Below are positions 18,238 through 26,989 of a DNA stretch of 64,000 nt, piece after piece. Numbering within the stretch: position 1 is the stretch's first letter; every line of letters starts with the position of its first letter. The DNA is from Paenibacillus pini JCM 16418 (GTDB lineage Bacteria > Bacillota > Bacilli > Paenibacillales > Paenibacillaceae), in contig NZ_BAVZ01000018.1 of NCBI RefSeq assembly GCF_000576305.1, positions 17,925-81,924 of the forward strand. Reading direction: 5' to 3'. The notes under the pieces were generated by a model that saw only the letters and a program-made list of their open reading frames with translations, was not told the origin of the DNA and did no database searches. The position numbers and the translations under genes were made by a program.

Positions 18238-18253
18238 TTGAATGATCGTTCCA
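18238..18253. promoter_or_regulatory. second copy of putative TetR operator
   Basis: TTGAATGATCGTTCCA contains the near-palindrome GAATGATCGTTC and matches the tetR promoter copy at 14 of 16 positions. It lies between the tetR stop and the MFS start. Confidence 0.65.
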
Positions 18254-18270
18254 AAAAAGGAGATGATGAA

Positions 18271-19512
18271 ATGAAAAGAATGATCTTTGTCATGCTTATG
18301 ATGGCTGTAGGAGCTACCTTTGCATCCCCACTGTTTCCTTTATTTCAGGATCACTATCAGCTGAGTAGTCTGCAAATCACGATTTTGTTCGCTGTATATG
18401 CTTTGTTTCTATTGCCGACACTTCTGATCACGGGTTCAAAGGGGGAAAGCTGGGGGCTGAAAAAAGTACTTCGCCTAAGTATCATCTTATCCATGATTTC
18501 AACGCTAACTTTCCTGATCGGCCACCATTCCATTTGGCTGTATGCTGCTAGAATCGTAGAGGGGGTTGGATATGGTGCATTTACAGGGGCTGCATCGGCT
18601 TATTTACTAAAGCTATGCTCTGCACGTCAGGTCAGCACGGCCGTTAAGCTCTCGGGTATGACGGTATCTATTGGATTTGGCCTCGGACCTGCAATTACGG
18701 GGATTGTTATTCAATATATTCATATTCAGCCACTCAGGCTGCCCTTCTGGGTATTGCTGTTGATGCTCTTGAGTTCACTCATTGTGCTGGAAACCATTAT
18801 AGATCCCGATCGCCGTAATAGGGACGCTGATGACATCCATAAGCAGAAGGCAACGCCCATTTCTCTCGGGATTCCAGCACGGTTACGTTCTCCATTCTGG
18901 TCCATGATTGCCTTGTCCATCTTCACGGTATTTACACTGAACGGAATTGTCCTATCTCTTATTCCGACGTTTGCCAAAACGGTCATCCATACATCCAATC
19001 TGTCGGTATCTGGATTCTTAATTTTGCTCCTTTTAGGGGGAGGAGGGTGTATGCAGCTCATTCCTTGGCCTGCACATCCCGTTATTCGGATGCGGATTGG
19101 TGTCATTCTGATCATCACAGGCTCATGGTTCGTTGTTGCTTCCGGGCAATCAGCGAGCCTCGTTCTTCTATGGAGCGGGATGTTCATACAGGCTTTGGGG
19201 AGCGGGTGGATGTTCCAGACCAGTCTACGCCTCGCTGGACAGTTATCGAAGCAGCATGAACGAGCACAGGTGATATCAACAACGTATTTGGCTGGTTACG
19301 CCGGATTTATTGTCCCAACCGTAGGTGTTGGTGTGTTATCGCGATTCTTTGATCTGAACACATCACTTGTTATTTTAAATGTGCTAGCTTCCTTGCTCGT
19401 GCTGTATATGTTGCTGTATTCCATTACATTCGCAAAATATTACGCTGAACATGAGCGCTTATCTCAAGAGAACACGGATCTGCAATCTTCTGCTCAAGCC
19501 AATAATGCATAA
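18271..19512 (+). CDS. MFS efflux transporter
   Basis: A major facilitator superfamily protein of 413 aa with twelve predicted helices, for example MIFVMLMMAVGATFASPLFP at the start and IVEGVGYGAFTGAASAYLL in the helix 4/5 region. The ATG at 18271 follows GGAGATGATGAA; in-frame starts further upstream run through tetR and lack a ribosome site. Downstream of a TetR regulator with matching operators, it is probably a drug or metabolite exporter. The substrate cannot be read from the sequence. Confidence 0.88.
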   Translation: MKRMIFVMLMMAVGATFASPLFPLFQDHYQLSSLQITILFAVYALFLLPTLLITGSKGESWGLKKVLRLSIILSMISTLTFLIGHHSIWLYAARIVEGVGYGAFTGAASAYLLKLCSARQVSTAVKLSGMTVSIGFGLGPAITGIVIQYIHIQPLRLPFWVLLLMLLSSLIVLETIIDPDRRNRDADDIHKQKATPISLGIPARLRSPFWSMIALSIFTVFTLNGIVLSLIPTFAKTVIHTSNLSVSGFLILLLLGGGGCMQLIPWPAHPVIRMRIGVILIITGSWFVVASGQSASLVLLWSGMFIQALGSGWMFQTSLRLAGQLSKQHERAQVISTTYLAGYAGFIVPTVGVGVLSRFFDLNTSLVILNVLASLLVLYMLLYSITFAKYYAEHERLSQENTDLQSSAQANNA

Positions 19513-19575
19513 TTTTCTTGATTTAGGTAAATTCTATAATTTGGGTATATAGGAAACCGAAGGAGGTGCAATGCA

Positions 19576-19731
19576 ATGAGTCAGGATGCTAAGGAACCAA
19601 GCAAATATGAAGTGCAAACAACGGAGCTGAACAAAATGCCAGTTCCAGATAAGCAAGATACGGAATTTGCGAAAGAAGTTGCTGAAGATGCGAAGGAAGC
19701 ATTTAATCAGAAACAGTCACAGGATCAGTAG
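19576..19731 (+). CDS. Small acidic hydrophilic protein (51 aa)
   Basis: A 51-aa protein, MSQDAKEPSKYEVQ at the start and KEVAEDAKEAFNQKQSQDQ at the end, rich in Glu, Lys and Gln, with no Cys and no hydrophobic segment. AGGAGG lies about 9 nt upstream of the ATG at 19576 and a strong terminator follows, so it is a real, separately transcribed gene. It recalls small spore- or stress-associated hydrophilic peptides, but I do not recognise the family. Confidence 0.72.
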   Translation: MSQDAKEPSKYEVQTTELNKMPVPDKQDTEFAKEVAEDAKEAFNQKQSQDQ

Positions 19732-19754
19732 TAATATAATCGTGATCTAAATCA

Positions 19755-19793
19755 AAAGCAGCTCCGACCCTACAAAGGGAGGAGCTGCTTTTT
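19755..19793 (+). terminator. rho-independent terminator
   Basis: The stem AAAGCAGCTCC (19755-19765) / GGAGCTGCTTT (19781-19791) with a T run follows the small acidic protein gene. Confidence 0.88.
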
Positions 19794-19839
19794 GAATGAG
19801 ACTAATACTCCATCGGCTCAATAATCGTAAATATATACA

Positions 19840-20655
19840 CTATTTTTGAACCCAGACTATTCTATCTTTTGATTGAAACGTAACTTCTTTATTATTATTG
19901 AAAAGATCATAACACAAGATTTCGTAGACATTACCGTGCTGTTCCCACTTTTTTACTTCGTATTGCAATTTTATTTGCGGCGTAAAATAAAATGATGTTT
20001 CTTTTCGAGTTAAAGAGTTTTCAACAAATCCGTCAATTTTAAAAAGATCAGAGTTGATCATATATCTCCATGTGTGCGCTTCCCAAGGCCATTGACTTGC
20101 AGGGATTACATAGTAATTAGCATTTACGAGCGGATAATCCGAATGAAGTTCCTTAGAAATCATTATTTTTGAACTGCATTGAAATATAAGAAACAGAGCA
20201 ATTAGTGCTAAGGCGATCTTATTCATTAATTTTGCTTTTTTGATGATAATTCCTATGATAGATATAACTAATATTACGACCCAAATCACAGGTGTAGATC
20301 GATTTAACAAACTGTAGTTAAAGTCTGTTGTGCTTAACGGATAGAATAAAAGGTTACCGTCATCTATAAAATCCATGAACAGATGTGCTAGCATAGGCAA
20401 CAAAAATAACAATAATAGGTGTATGTATTTCTCGGATGAATATACTAATTTAACAATAAAAGCTAAGCCTATGCAGATAAATGGAACGATGAGAAGTGAG
20501 TGTAAATATTGATCATGAAATATAAATTTAGTTACATCTGGAACTAAGCCGGCGAAAGCACCGATTATATAATAGAATAGTTTTCTATTATTAGGACTAA
20601 TCAATAAAGCTAAAGCTGCGCCCATAAATGCGTGATGCAAAATATCATTAATCAT
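19840..20655 (-). CDS. YdjM-like (PF04307) inner-membrane metal-dependent hydrolase family protein
   Basis: A 271-aa membrane protein. It opens with MINDILHHAFMGAALALLI and contains the family-type His/Asp positions (HHAF, GLVPDVTKF, HSLL, HLFMDFIDDGNLLFYPLS), then TM helices and a C-terminal extracellular-type domain of about 110 residues. The YdjM family is annotated as membrane-bound metal-dependent hydrolase, with poorly known substrates. AAAGGAG precedes the ATG. The base composition and codons are visibly more AT-rich than those of fumC next to it, which fits acquisition by transfer. Confidence 0.75.
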   Translation of the reverse strand: MINDILHHAFMGAALALLISPNNRKLFYYIIGAFAGLVPDVTKFIFHDQYLHSLLIVPFICIGLAFIVKLVYSSEKYIHLLLLFLLPMLAHLFMDFIDDGNLLFYPLSTTDFNYSLLNRSTPVIWVVILVISIIGIIIKKAKLMNKIALALIALFLIFQCSSKIMISKELHSDYPLVNANYYVIPASQWPWEAHTWRYMINSDLFKIDGFVENSLTRKETSFYFTPQIKLQYEVKKWEQHGNVYEILCYDLFNNNKEVTFQSKDRIVWVQK

Positions 20656-20838
20656 TGTTTTATTCTCCTTTAATTACAAATTGCCAGTTTAGCTCCCTTC
20701 GTATTCGCATAGAATATATTGCTTTATTAATTATATACTTAAAAAAATGGATATTATTAGTTTTTAGTGCTAATTACTATAAAACTGAAAATACAGAAAG
20801 TTAAACTTCATTTTGAGTAGTATTAATATATTTGAGCA

Positions 20839-20882
20839 GAGAAAAAGGCTGGCGAGAAACATATCGCCAGCCTTTTTCTCCC
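20839..20882. terminator. terminator downstream of fumC
   Basis: A perfect 17-bp stem (20839-20855/20864-20880) with an 8-nt loop and flanking A/T tracts. It lies 66 nt beyond the fumC stop on the minus strand. Confidence 0.88.
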
Positions 20883-20945
20883 TATACAACTTTGAAGTTA
20901 TCCAATCCAAATTGAATGGTGCACTCTTTGAATGTGGAAGAATTC

Positions 20946-22337
20946 TTAGTCTTCTGTTGGATGAATCATTTGCTCTGGACGAACAACGGCATCGAATTGC
21001 TCTTCAGTCAGGAGGCCACTCTTCAGCGCTGCTTCTTTCAGTGTAAGTCCTTCTTTATGCGCCATTTTAGCTACAGCAGCTGCGTTCTCATAACCGATGT
21101 GTGGGTTAAGAGCTGTGACTAGCATCAGCGATTTTTGTAGGTTTGCTTGGATCGCTGCGCGGTCTGGCTCGATGCCAATCGCACAGTTATCATTGAATGA
21201 ACGCATAGCATCGCCAAGTAGGCGTGTCGTTTGTAAGAAGTTATAGATGATAACCGGCTTGAATACGTTCAGCTCGAAGTTTCCTTGGCTGGCTGCAAAG
21301 CCGATTGCTGCATCATTACCCATGACTTGGCATACAACCATAGTCAAAGCTTCACTTTGTGTAGGGTTTACTTTACCTGGCATGATCGAGCTGCCTGGCT
21401 CGTTCGCAGGAATAATCAACTCGCCGATACCACAGCGTGGTCCACTTGCGAGCCAGCGCACATCGTTTGCGATCTTCATGAGATCAGCAGCAAGCGCCTT
21501 CAAGGCTCCATGAACATACACCAGCTCATCGTGGCTTGTAAGTGCATGGAACTTGTTCGAAGCGGATGTGAATGTTTTGCCTGTCAGCTTGCTGATTTCT
21601 GCAGCCGTCATATCACCAAATTTAGGATGGGCATTAATGCCTGTTCCTACAGCGGTTCCGCCAATGGCAAGCTCGCGTAGTGATTCAATACTCGCACGGA
21701 TCATGCCCTCGGTTTTCTCCAGCATACGGTGCCAGCCACTGATTTCTTGGCCAAGTGTTAGAGGTGTGGCATCCTGAAGATGTGTTCTGCCGATTTTGAT
21801 AATATCCATGAATTGTTCGCTCTTCGCGCGGAAGGTTTCTTTGAGCAGATCGAGTGCAGGTAGGACATGATCCTCAACAGCGATCAATGCCGCAATATGC
21901 ATAGCTGTTGGGAACGTATCGTTGGAGCTTTGTGATTTATTCACATCGTCATTCGGATGAATGCGTTGCTCGCTACCTTGCTCCTTAAGCATTTGGTTGG
22001 CGCGGTTCGCAATAACCTCATTAACGTTCATATTCGACTGCGTACCACTTCCAGTTTGCCATACAGCTAGTGGAAAGTGCTCGTCCAGCTTGCTTTCAAT
22101 CACTTCATCAGCAGCAGCGACAATCGCGTCCGCCTTTTCGGAGTTCAGTTTGCCTAGCTCGCGGTTTGCAAGGGCAGCACTCTTTTTCAAAATAGCAAAC
22201 ATACGGATCAAATCTAGTGGCATTTTTTCCGTACCAATAGGGAAGTTCTCGAAGCTACGCTGTGTTTGGGCTGCCCACAACTTATCCGCAGGAACTTGAA
22301 TCTCACCAATCGTATCTTTCTCAATTCTGAATTCCAC
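20946..22337 (-). CDS. fumC: Class II fumarate hydratase
   Basis: Catalyses the reversible hydration of fumarate to L-malate in the TCA cycle, cytosolic homotetramer. It has 463 aa, with the superfamily signature GSSIMPGKVNPTQ, the substrate-site segment SSNDTFPTAMHIAA, GRTHLQDATPLTLGQE and TGSGTQSNMNVNEV. AAGGAGG precedes the ATG at 22337. It is a single gene with its own hairpin terminator. Class II enzymes contain no iron-sulphur cluster and are oxygen-stable. Confidence 0.97.
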   Translation of the reverse strand: MEFRIEKDTIGEIQVPADKLWAAQTQRSFENFPIGTEKMPLDLIRMFAILKKSAALANRELGKLNSEKADAIVAAADEVIESKLDEHFPLAVWQTGSGTQSNMNVNEVIANRANQMLKEQGSEQRIHPNDDVNKSQSSNDTFPTAMHIAALIAVEDHVLPALDLLKETFRAKSEQFMDIIKIGRTHLQDATPLTLGQEISGWHRMLEKTEGMIRASIESLRELAIGGTAVGTGINAHPKFGDMTAAEISKLTGKTFTSASNKFHALTSHDELVYVHGALKALAADLMKIANDVRWLASGPRCGIGELIIPANEPGSSIMPGKVNPTQSEALTMVVCQVMGNDAAIGFAASQGNFELNVFKPVIIYNFLQTTRLLGDAMRSFNDNCAIGIEPDRAAIQANLQKSLMLVTALNPHIGYENAAAVAKMAHKEGLTLKEAALKSGLLTEEQFDAVVRPEQMIHPTED

Positions 22338-22444
22338 TCAGATTTCCTCCTTATTTGACGCTCAGATTGAACTGTTCATAGATATAAGATGGCGTCTTTA
22401 TAGTATGAAATATATCATAATCTTCCTATGAGTTGAAAATACAT

Positions 22445-22461
22445 TTAAATAGAATTTACAA
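22445..22461 (+). promoter_or_regulatory. possible PhoP box half-sites before the alkaline phosphatase gene
   Basis: TTAAAT (22445-22450) and TTACAA (22456-22461) are spaced 11 bp start to start, as in PhoP boxes (TTAACA-like hexamers, N5 spacing). The matches are imperfect and the region is AT-rich, so this is suggestive only. Confidence 0.35.
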
Positions 22462-22533
22462 ATTTCGGTCGATAGCTTAATACTTGGGCTCTATACTCTG
22501 CATGAGAATTCATTCCGAAGGGTGGTAGATTTC

Positions 22534-23796
22534 ATGAAAAGAAGCAAACGGAGTATGGTACAGGCTGCATTGTGTGTAGGTACAGTAGTTAGTCTTATGT
22601 TTACAGGTATGGTAAGTGCTAAGGGGAATACTGGGAACAGTCATACGTCCACGAAAGCGAAGAACGTCATTCTATTTGTTGGTGATGGGATGGGTATAGC
22701 ACAGCGCGATGCGATTCGTCTGAACACGGTTGGTGTGAACGGTAAACTGCAGATGGATGACATGCCTTATGCTGCCTTGCTTCGAACTCATTCTACAGCA
22801 CCGATTACGGATTCGGCTGCCGCGGGAACAGCCATTGCAAGTGGTGTAAAGACGTACAACGGCGCAGTAGGCATGGATGCTAATAAGAAAGCTGTGAAGA
22901 CGGTGCTCGAAATAGCCAGAGACATGGGTAAATCAACAGGCCTTGTGACAACAAGCCAAATTACGGATGCTACACCAGCTGTATTCGCCTCGCATGTAGA
23001 GAATCGCTCTGCTCAGAGTGATATTGCGAAACAATATTTGGAGAACACGAAAGTAGATGTTCTGCTTGGCGGCGGCGAGGACTTCTGGTATCCGGCAGGA
23101 AAGCCGGGAGCTTATCCAGATCATCCTGCAGAGGATACAACGGAAGAGAGTAAGGGGACGCAAGGGAATTTAGTGGAAAAGGCTAAGAAACTGGGATATC
23201 AATATGTTACGAATAATACGGAGCTTCAAAAAATCAAAGGTGGCAAGATTCTGGGGCTGTTCGCGAATGAGGAAATGTTTCAGCAGAAGCCGGAAGGCGA
23301 AGGGGACCTGTACAATCCGGTCGTGTCGCTGCAAGACATGACGAAGAAAGCCATCGATACACTTTCAAGTAACAAAAAGGGGTTTTTCCTTATGGTTGAG
23401 GAAGAAGGAACCGATGAGATGGCTCATCAAAACAATGCCAAATTAACGATTAAATCGGGTCAGGAGCTTGATAAAGCAGTCGGAGTAGCTAAAGCGTTTG
23501 CCAAGAAACATCCTGACACGCTCGTACTAGTACTGGCTGATCATGAGACAGGCGGTTTTACGATCGAAGAAGTGGATGATAAGGATGAGTCAGGCGATGG
23601 TATTTCCAAGGAAGATGGACCGTTCAGCATTGCAAACTCCAAGGATCAATTTATGGTGGACTGGACGACTTCGGGTCATACGGGTGTAGATATTCCACTG
23701 ACTGCAATGGGCAGCGGAGCTGAATTATTCCATGGCATTTATGAGAATACGTATGTGCATGATGCACTTCTTCAGCTATGGGGGATCAAGAAATAA
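22534..23796 (+). CDS. Secreted alkaline phosphatase
   Basis: A 420-aa PhoA-family phosphomonoesterase that releases phosphate outside the membrane. The signal peptide is MKRSKRSMVQAALCVGTVVS followed by LMFTGMVSAKG. Metal-site motifs are FVGDGMG and the phosphoserine motif TDSAAAGTA, then EEGTDEMAHQNN and LADHETGGFT. The conserved late His lies in SGHTGVDIP. The ATG at 22534 follows GAAGGGTGG; an in-frame GTG at 22522 lies within the ribosome site. Possible PhoP half-sites upstream fit induction by phosphate starvation. Confidence 0.93.
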   Translation: MKRSKRSMVQAALCVGTVVSLMFTGMVSAKGNTGNSHTSTKAKNVILFVGDGMGIAQRDAIRLNTVGVNGKLQMDDMPYAALLRTHSTAPITDSAAAGTAIASGVKTYNGAVGMDANKKAVKTVLEIARDMGKSTGLVTTSQITDATPAVFASHVENRSAQSDIAKQYLENTKVDVLLGGGEDFWYPAGKPGAYPDHPAEDTTEESKGTQGNLVEKAKKLGYQYVTNNTELQKIKGGKILGLFANEEMFQQKPEGEGDLYNPVVSLQDMTKKAIDTLSSNKKGFFLMVEEEGTDEMAHQNNAKLTIKSGQELDKAVGVAKAFAKKHPDTLVLVLADHETGGFTIEEVDDKDESGDGISKEDGPFSIANSKDQFMVDWTTSGHTGVDIPLTAMGSGAELFHGIYENTYVHDALLQLWGIKK

Positions 23797-23897
23797 AACG
23801 TCCCTTGAGCGCTTTCATATGCCCCATTTGTCTTCGCGCCTCCTCAATGTTATTTTAGACATATGATATTAAAAGGCACTGGAGGTACGACGCTAAG

Positions 23898-24824
23898 ATG
23901 TGGGCTGTAATCATCATTGTGTGTGTGATCATCATCGCGCTTTTCCTGCTCGGAATCAGCTTATATTTCTACAATGTGGGGATTCGGAGGAGCAAAAAGG
24001 ATTTCCTTGAGGTTGACCCGAACTTGATTAAAATTGAACATCCATGGGAGTCAGCTGAAGGCTGGCTGAAGGATCAGCCGATGGAAGTGGTAAGTATGAA
24101 ATCAGATGATGGGCTTCTATTGAAGGCGTACTATGTGCCAGCTTTGAAACCCTCAACGAAGACCGTTATTCTTGCTCACGGATACGGTGGAGCTGGGAGA
24201 GAAATGGCGGCATTCGCTAAATTATATCAGGACATGGGCTATAATGCTTTGATGCCGGATGATCGTGGGCATGGGGATAGTGAGGGGAGTTACATTGGTT
24301 TCGGTTGGCATGATCGTCTGGATTACAAGCAGTGGATTCAGTACATCATTCAGAAGAATGGGCCGGAAGTGCAGATTGTGCTGCAAGGCGTGTCGATGGG
24401 CGGGGCTACGGTGCTTATGACGAGTGGTGAGAGTCTGCCCGAGCAGGTAAAATGCGTCGTATCTGACTGTGCTTATACATCGGCGAGGGACATTCTGACA
24501 CATCAACTGAAGCAAATGTATAAATTACCGCCTTTTCCACTGCTATCTGTAACGAGTCTGGTATGCAAAATCAAAGCAGGCTATTACTTTGGCGAGGCCT
24601 CTGCATTAGCTCAAGTAGCCAAGACGCATTTACCCATCCTGTTCATCCATGGTGATGAAGATACATTTGTTCCATATCCCATGGTGCATACGCTATACGG
24701 GGCAGCAGCCGGGGAGAAGGAGCTGCTGGTGGTTAAAGGAGCACTACATGGTAATGCCTATTTTACGGATAAAGAGGCTTATGGAAATAAACTGCGTGGC
24801 TTTCTGAACAAGTATATTTCCTAG
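23898..24824 (+). CDS. Membrane-anchored alpha/beta hydrolase
   Basis: A 308-aa serine hydrolase. An N-terminal TM helix (VIIIVCVIIIALFLLGISLY) is followed by an alpha/beta fold with LAHGYGGAGREM (oxyanion region), nucleophile elbow GVSMGGATVL, the acidic residue in HGDEDTFVPY and the catalytic His in ALHGNAYF. It resembles the YqkD/BAAT-like extracellular or membrane-bound hydrolases of bacilli. The active site would lie outside the membrane if the helix is inserted N-in. GGAGG lies upstream of the ATG. Confidence 0.85.
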   Translation: MWAVIIIVCVIIIALFLLGISLYFYNVGIRRSKKDFLEVDPNLIKIEHPWESAEGWLKDQPMEVVSMKSDDGLLLKAYYVPALKPSTKTVILAHGYGGAGREMAAFAKLYQDMGYNALMPDDRGHGDSEGSYIGFGWHDRLDYKQWIQYIIQKNGPEVQIVLQGVSMGGATVLMTSGESLPEQVKCVVSDCAYTSARDILTHQLKQMYKLPPFPLLSVTSLVCKIKAGYYFGEASALAQVAKTHLPILFIHGDEDTFVPYPMVHTLYGAAAGEKELLVVKGALHGNAYFTDKEAYGNKLRGFLNKYIS

Positions 24825-24852
24825 AGCGCTCTATCATAAAATGAAATCAAAA

Positions 24853-24897
24853 AAACAGCCAAGGCAGGGATAAGCTCCTACTTTGGCTGTTTTTTGT
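24853..24897. terminator. bidirectional terminator
   Basis: AACAGCCAA (24854-24862) pairs with TTGGCTGTT (24883-24891), flanked by A and T runs. It separates the convergent hydrolase and LTA-synthase-like genes. Confidence 0.85.
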
Positions 24898-24908
24898 GCA
24901 GCATATAT

Positions 24909-26774
24909 TTATTTGTTAGGCAGCTGTGTCACGTAGCTATCGGATAGACCGAGTAGCTTGAGTGCACGATCGTATTCCGATTCAGTAATGGCTTGTCTGG
25001 CGTTTGCGTAGTTGATTCCATTCAATAGGTACTGTGTTCCATCCTCAAACCCTGCACCTGACATGAATAACGCCTTATTATTCAGGAAAGAACCAGTTGG
25101 TAAGTAATAACGCTGCGGAAGTAGATTATATTTCGTCTGATTTAGCAGATCCTGCCCGAAATGGATTTGATTCGTGATTGGAGCTCCAATTAGATTGGCA
25201 ATGGTCGGAAGAATATCAACCTGACCGCCAATCTGCTTCAACACTTCTGGCTGGGTAATGCTGCTCCCTGCGAGGATTAACGGAACGTTCATCATGTCAG
25301 TATAGGTGTAATCATGACTGTAAATTTCTTTCATTAACGCCTTATCCTTATGATCCAAGGAGTAAATAGGTAGCCCCATATGATCCCCGTAGATAACGAT
25401 CAAACTACGATCCCACAGCCCTTTTTTCTTAAGGTCATCTATAAATTGTCCTAATGCATAGTCCGCATAATTTTGTGAGCGAATATAATTACCCACAAAC
25501 GTACCTTCATAGCGCGTAGGAAGCTTCATATGGTATTTATCCTCGGATATGGTGAAGGGATGATGGGCTGACATCGAAATAATTTGAGTATAAAAGGGTT
25601 TGCTAGCCTGATCCATCACCTGTAGCTGCTCGGCTGTCTTGGCGTACAAGATTTCATCGGATGAACCGAAGAAAAGCGTATCTTCACTTCCAAAAAACAT
25701 CTTATCATAGTATTTATCAAAACCGAGCGCTGAGTATAGCTCTTTGCGATTCCAGAACTCAACGTCGTTGGTATGGAATGTTGCTGTTGTATAACCGTTA
25801 TTCTTCATAAGTTTCGGCAGGCTGGGTAGTGCCTTGTCTACGTAAGACTGTGTCGCAGCTCCTATTCGAGGAACGTAAGTCGATGTATTCACCACATATT
25901 CAGCATCAGAGGTATTTCCTTGTCCAACTTGTTGATAAAAATGTGGGAAATAAGCATAATCCGCTGCGAGTTTGTTCATATTTGGCGTCATTTCTTTACC
26001 ATCTAATTTGAGGTTAATCAAAAAGTTCTGGAATGATTCCAGCTGAATAATAATCACATTCTTACCTTTAGCGGCCCCGAATCTGAGAGGCAGTGCAGGT
26101 TCTTGAATTCCTTTGAGCTCGTTAATAGATGCTTGCGATATATGTTGTAGCGGAGTGATCTGTGCTTTATTTTTGGAAAATATGGTGTAAACCTCATAAT
26201 TAAGAATGCCCATCTGTTGGGACTTCTTAATTTCATTCATGCTGGCTCTGTTCGGCATAATATTAAATAGGCAGACGGACAAGCACAGAATGAACAGTAC
26301 TAACACGACAGCGCGTTTACCTTTGTAGGCTGCGATCTTCCTTTTCCAATCATATGCTCTGCGTTTACGTATCTGCAGATAGAATAGCACAATAATATCG
26401 ACAAAGATCAGTAAATAGTATGGATCCATCAGTGAGAAAACACTGTTACGGACGGCGGTCACTTGATTTACCTGTTCTAGTGCATGATAGGTGACGATGA
26501 CACCGTAATACTTGAAATACATAATCACAGCAAAGAAAATGGCCGTAATGAGTAAATTTACAATCGTGTATGACATGAGCTTACGTTTCGAAGCAAACCA
26601 TTCAATGATGCTGAATAGCAACCAGATAAAAGGAACTTCAGTAAGAAGTATCTTCCATGGAAACCAGTCACCGAACGTTACAGCCCAGGCTAGATAACCT
26701 TTTAACAATAAAAGCAGGGTAAATAGAACAAAGGGCTTCTGAATGAAGCTTTTACAAGAGGACCATGACAACAT
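24909..26774 (-). CDS. LTA synthase family protein (membrane sulfatase-fold phosphoglycerol transferase)
   Basis: A 621-aa protein with five N-terminal TM helices and an extracytoplasmic sulfatase-fold domain. It carries the family motifs VIIIQLESFQNFL, QVGQGNTSDAEYVVNTS (with the catalytic Thr), HTNDVEFWNR, SMSAHHPF and YGDHMG. It transfers glycerol-phosphate units from phosphatidylglycerol onto a glycolipid to make lipoteichoic acid, or primes that chain. The ATG at 26774 is behind GGAGGGAAGG; the longer in-frame start at 26825 lies upstream of that site. It is a monocistronic gene. Confidence 0.9.
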   Translation of the reverse strand: MLSWSSCKSFIQKPFVLFTLLLLLKGYLAWAVTFGDWFPWKILLTEVPFIWLLFSIIEWFASKRKLMSYTIVNLLITAIFFAVIMYFKYYGVIVTYHALEQVNQVTAVRNSVFSLMDPYYLLIFVDIIVLFYLQIRKRRAYDWKRKIAAYKGKRAVVLVLFILCLSVCLFNIMPNRASMNEIKKSQQMGILNYEVYTIFSKNKAQITPLQHISQASINELKGIQEPALPLRFGAAKGKNVIIIQLESFQNFLINLKLDGKEMTPNMNKLAADYAYFPHFYQQVGQGNTSDAEYVVNTSTYVPRIGAATQSYVDKALPSLPKLMKNNGYTTATFHTNDVEFWNRKELYSALGFDKYYDKMFFGSEDTLFFGSSDEILYAKTAEQLQVMDQASKPFYTQIISMSAHHPFTISEDKYHMKLPTRYEGTFVGNYIRSQNYADYALGQFIDDLKKKGLWDRSLIVIYGDHMGLPIYSLDHKDKALMKEIYSHDYTYTDMMNVPLILAGSSITQPEVLKQIGGQVDILPTIANLIGAPITNQIHFGQDLLNQTKYNLLPQRYYLPTGSFLNNKALFMSGAGFEDGTQYLLNGINYANARQAITESEYDRALKLLGLSDSYVTQLPNK

Positions 26775-26936
26775 ATTGACCTTCCCTCCATATGTAGAAA
26801 AACGAATCATGTATAGGGTGAACATGCTCTTTAAATAAGTATGCCCCGCTATATTAGAGAAGTCAAAAAAGTATGGAATTCGTGCCTAAGCAGATAAATA
26901 GCCTTGTTAGAAGATATTCGGAGGATATGGGAAGCC

Positions 26937-26972
26937 GAAAAAAATCCCCAGGCTTTATATAGCCTGGGGATT
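26937..26972 (-). terminator. terminator of gdhA
   Basis: AATCCCCAGGCT (26943-26954) / AGCCTGGGGATT (26961-26972) is followed on the minus strand by an eight-T run. Confidence 0.88.
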
Positions 26973-26989
26973 GCTTGTTATATTGGAAT

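Noticed and set aside
20813..21122. Plus-strand frames near the end of fumC
   Set aside because: They overlap the fumC terminator and coding region and have no independent support.
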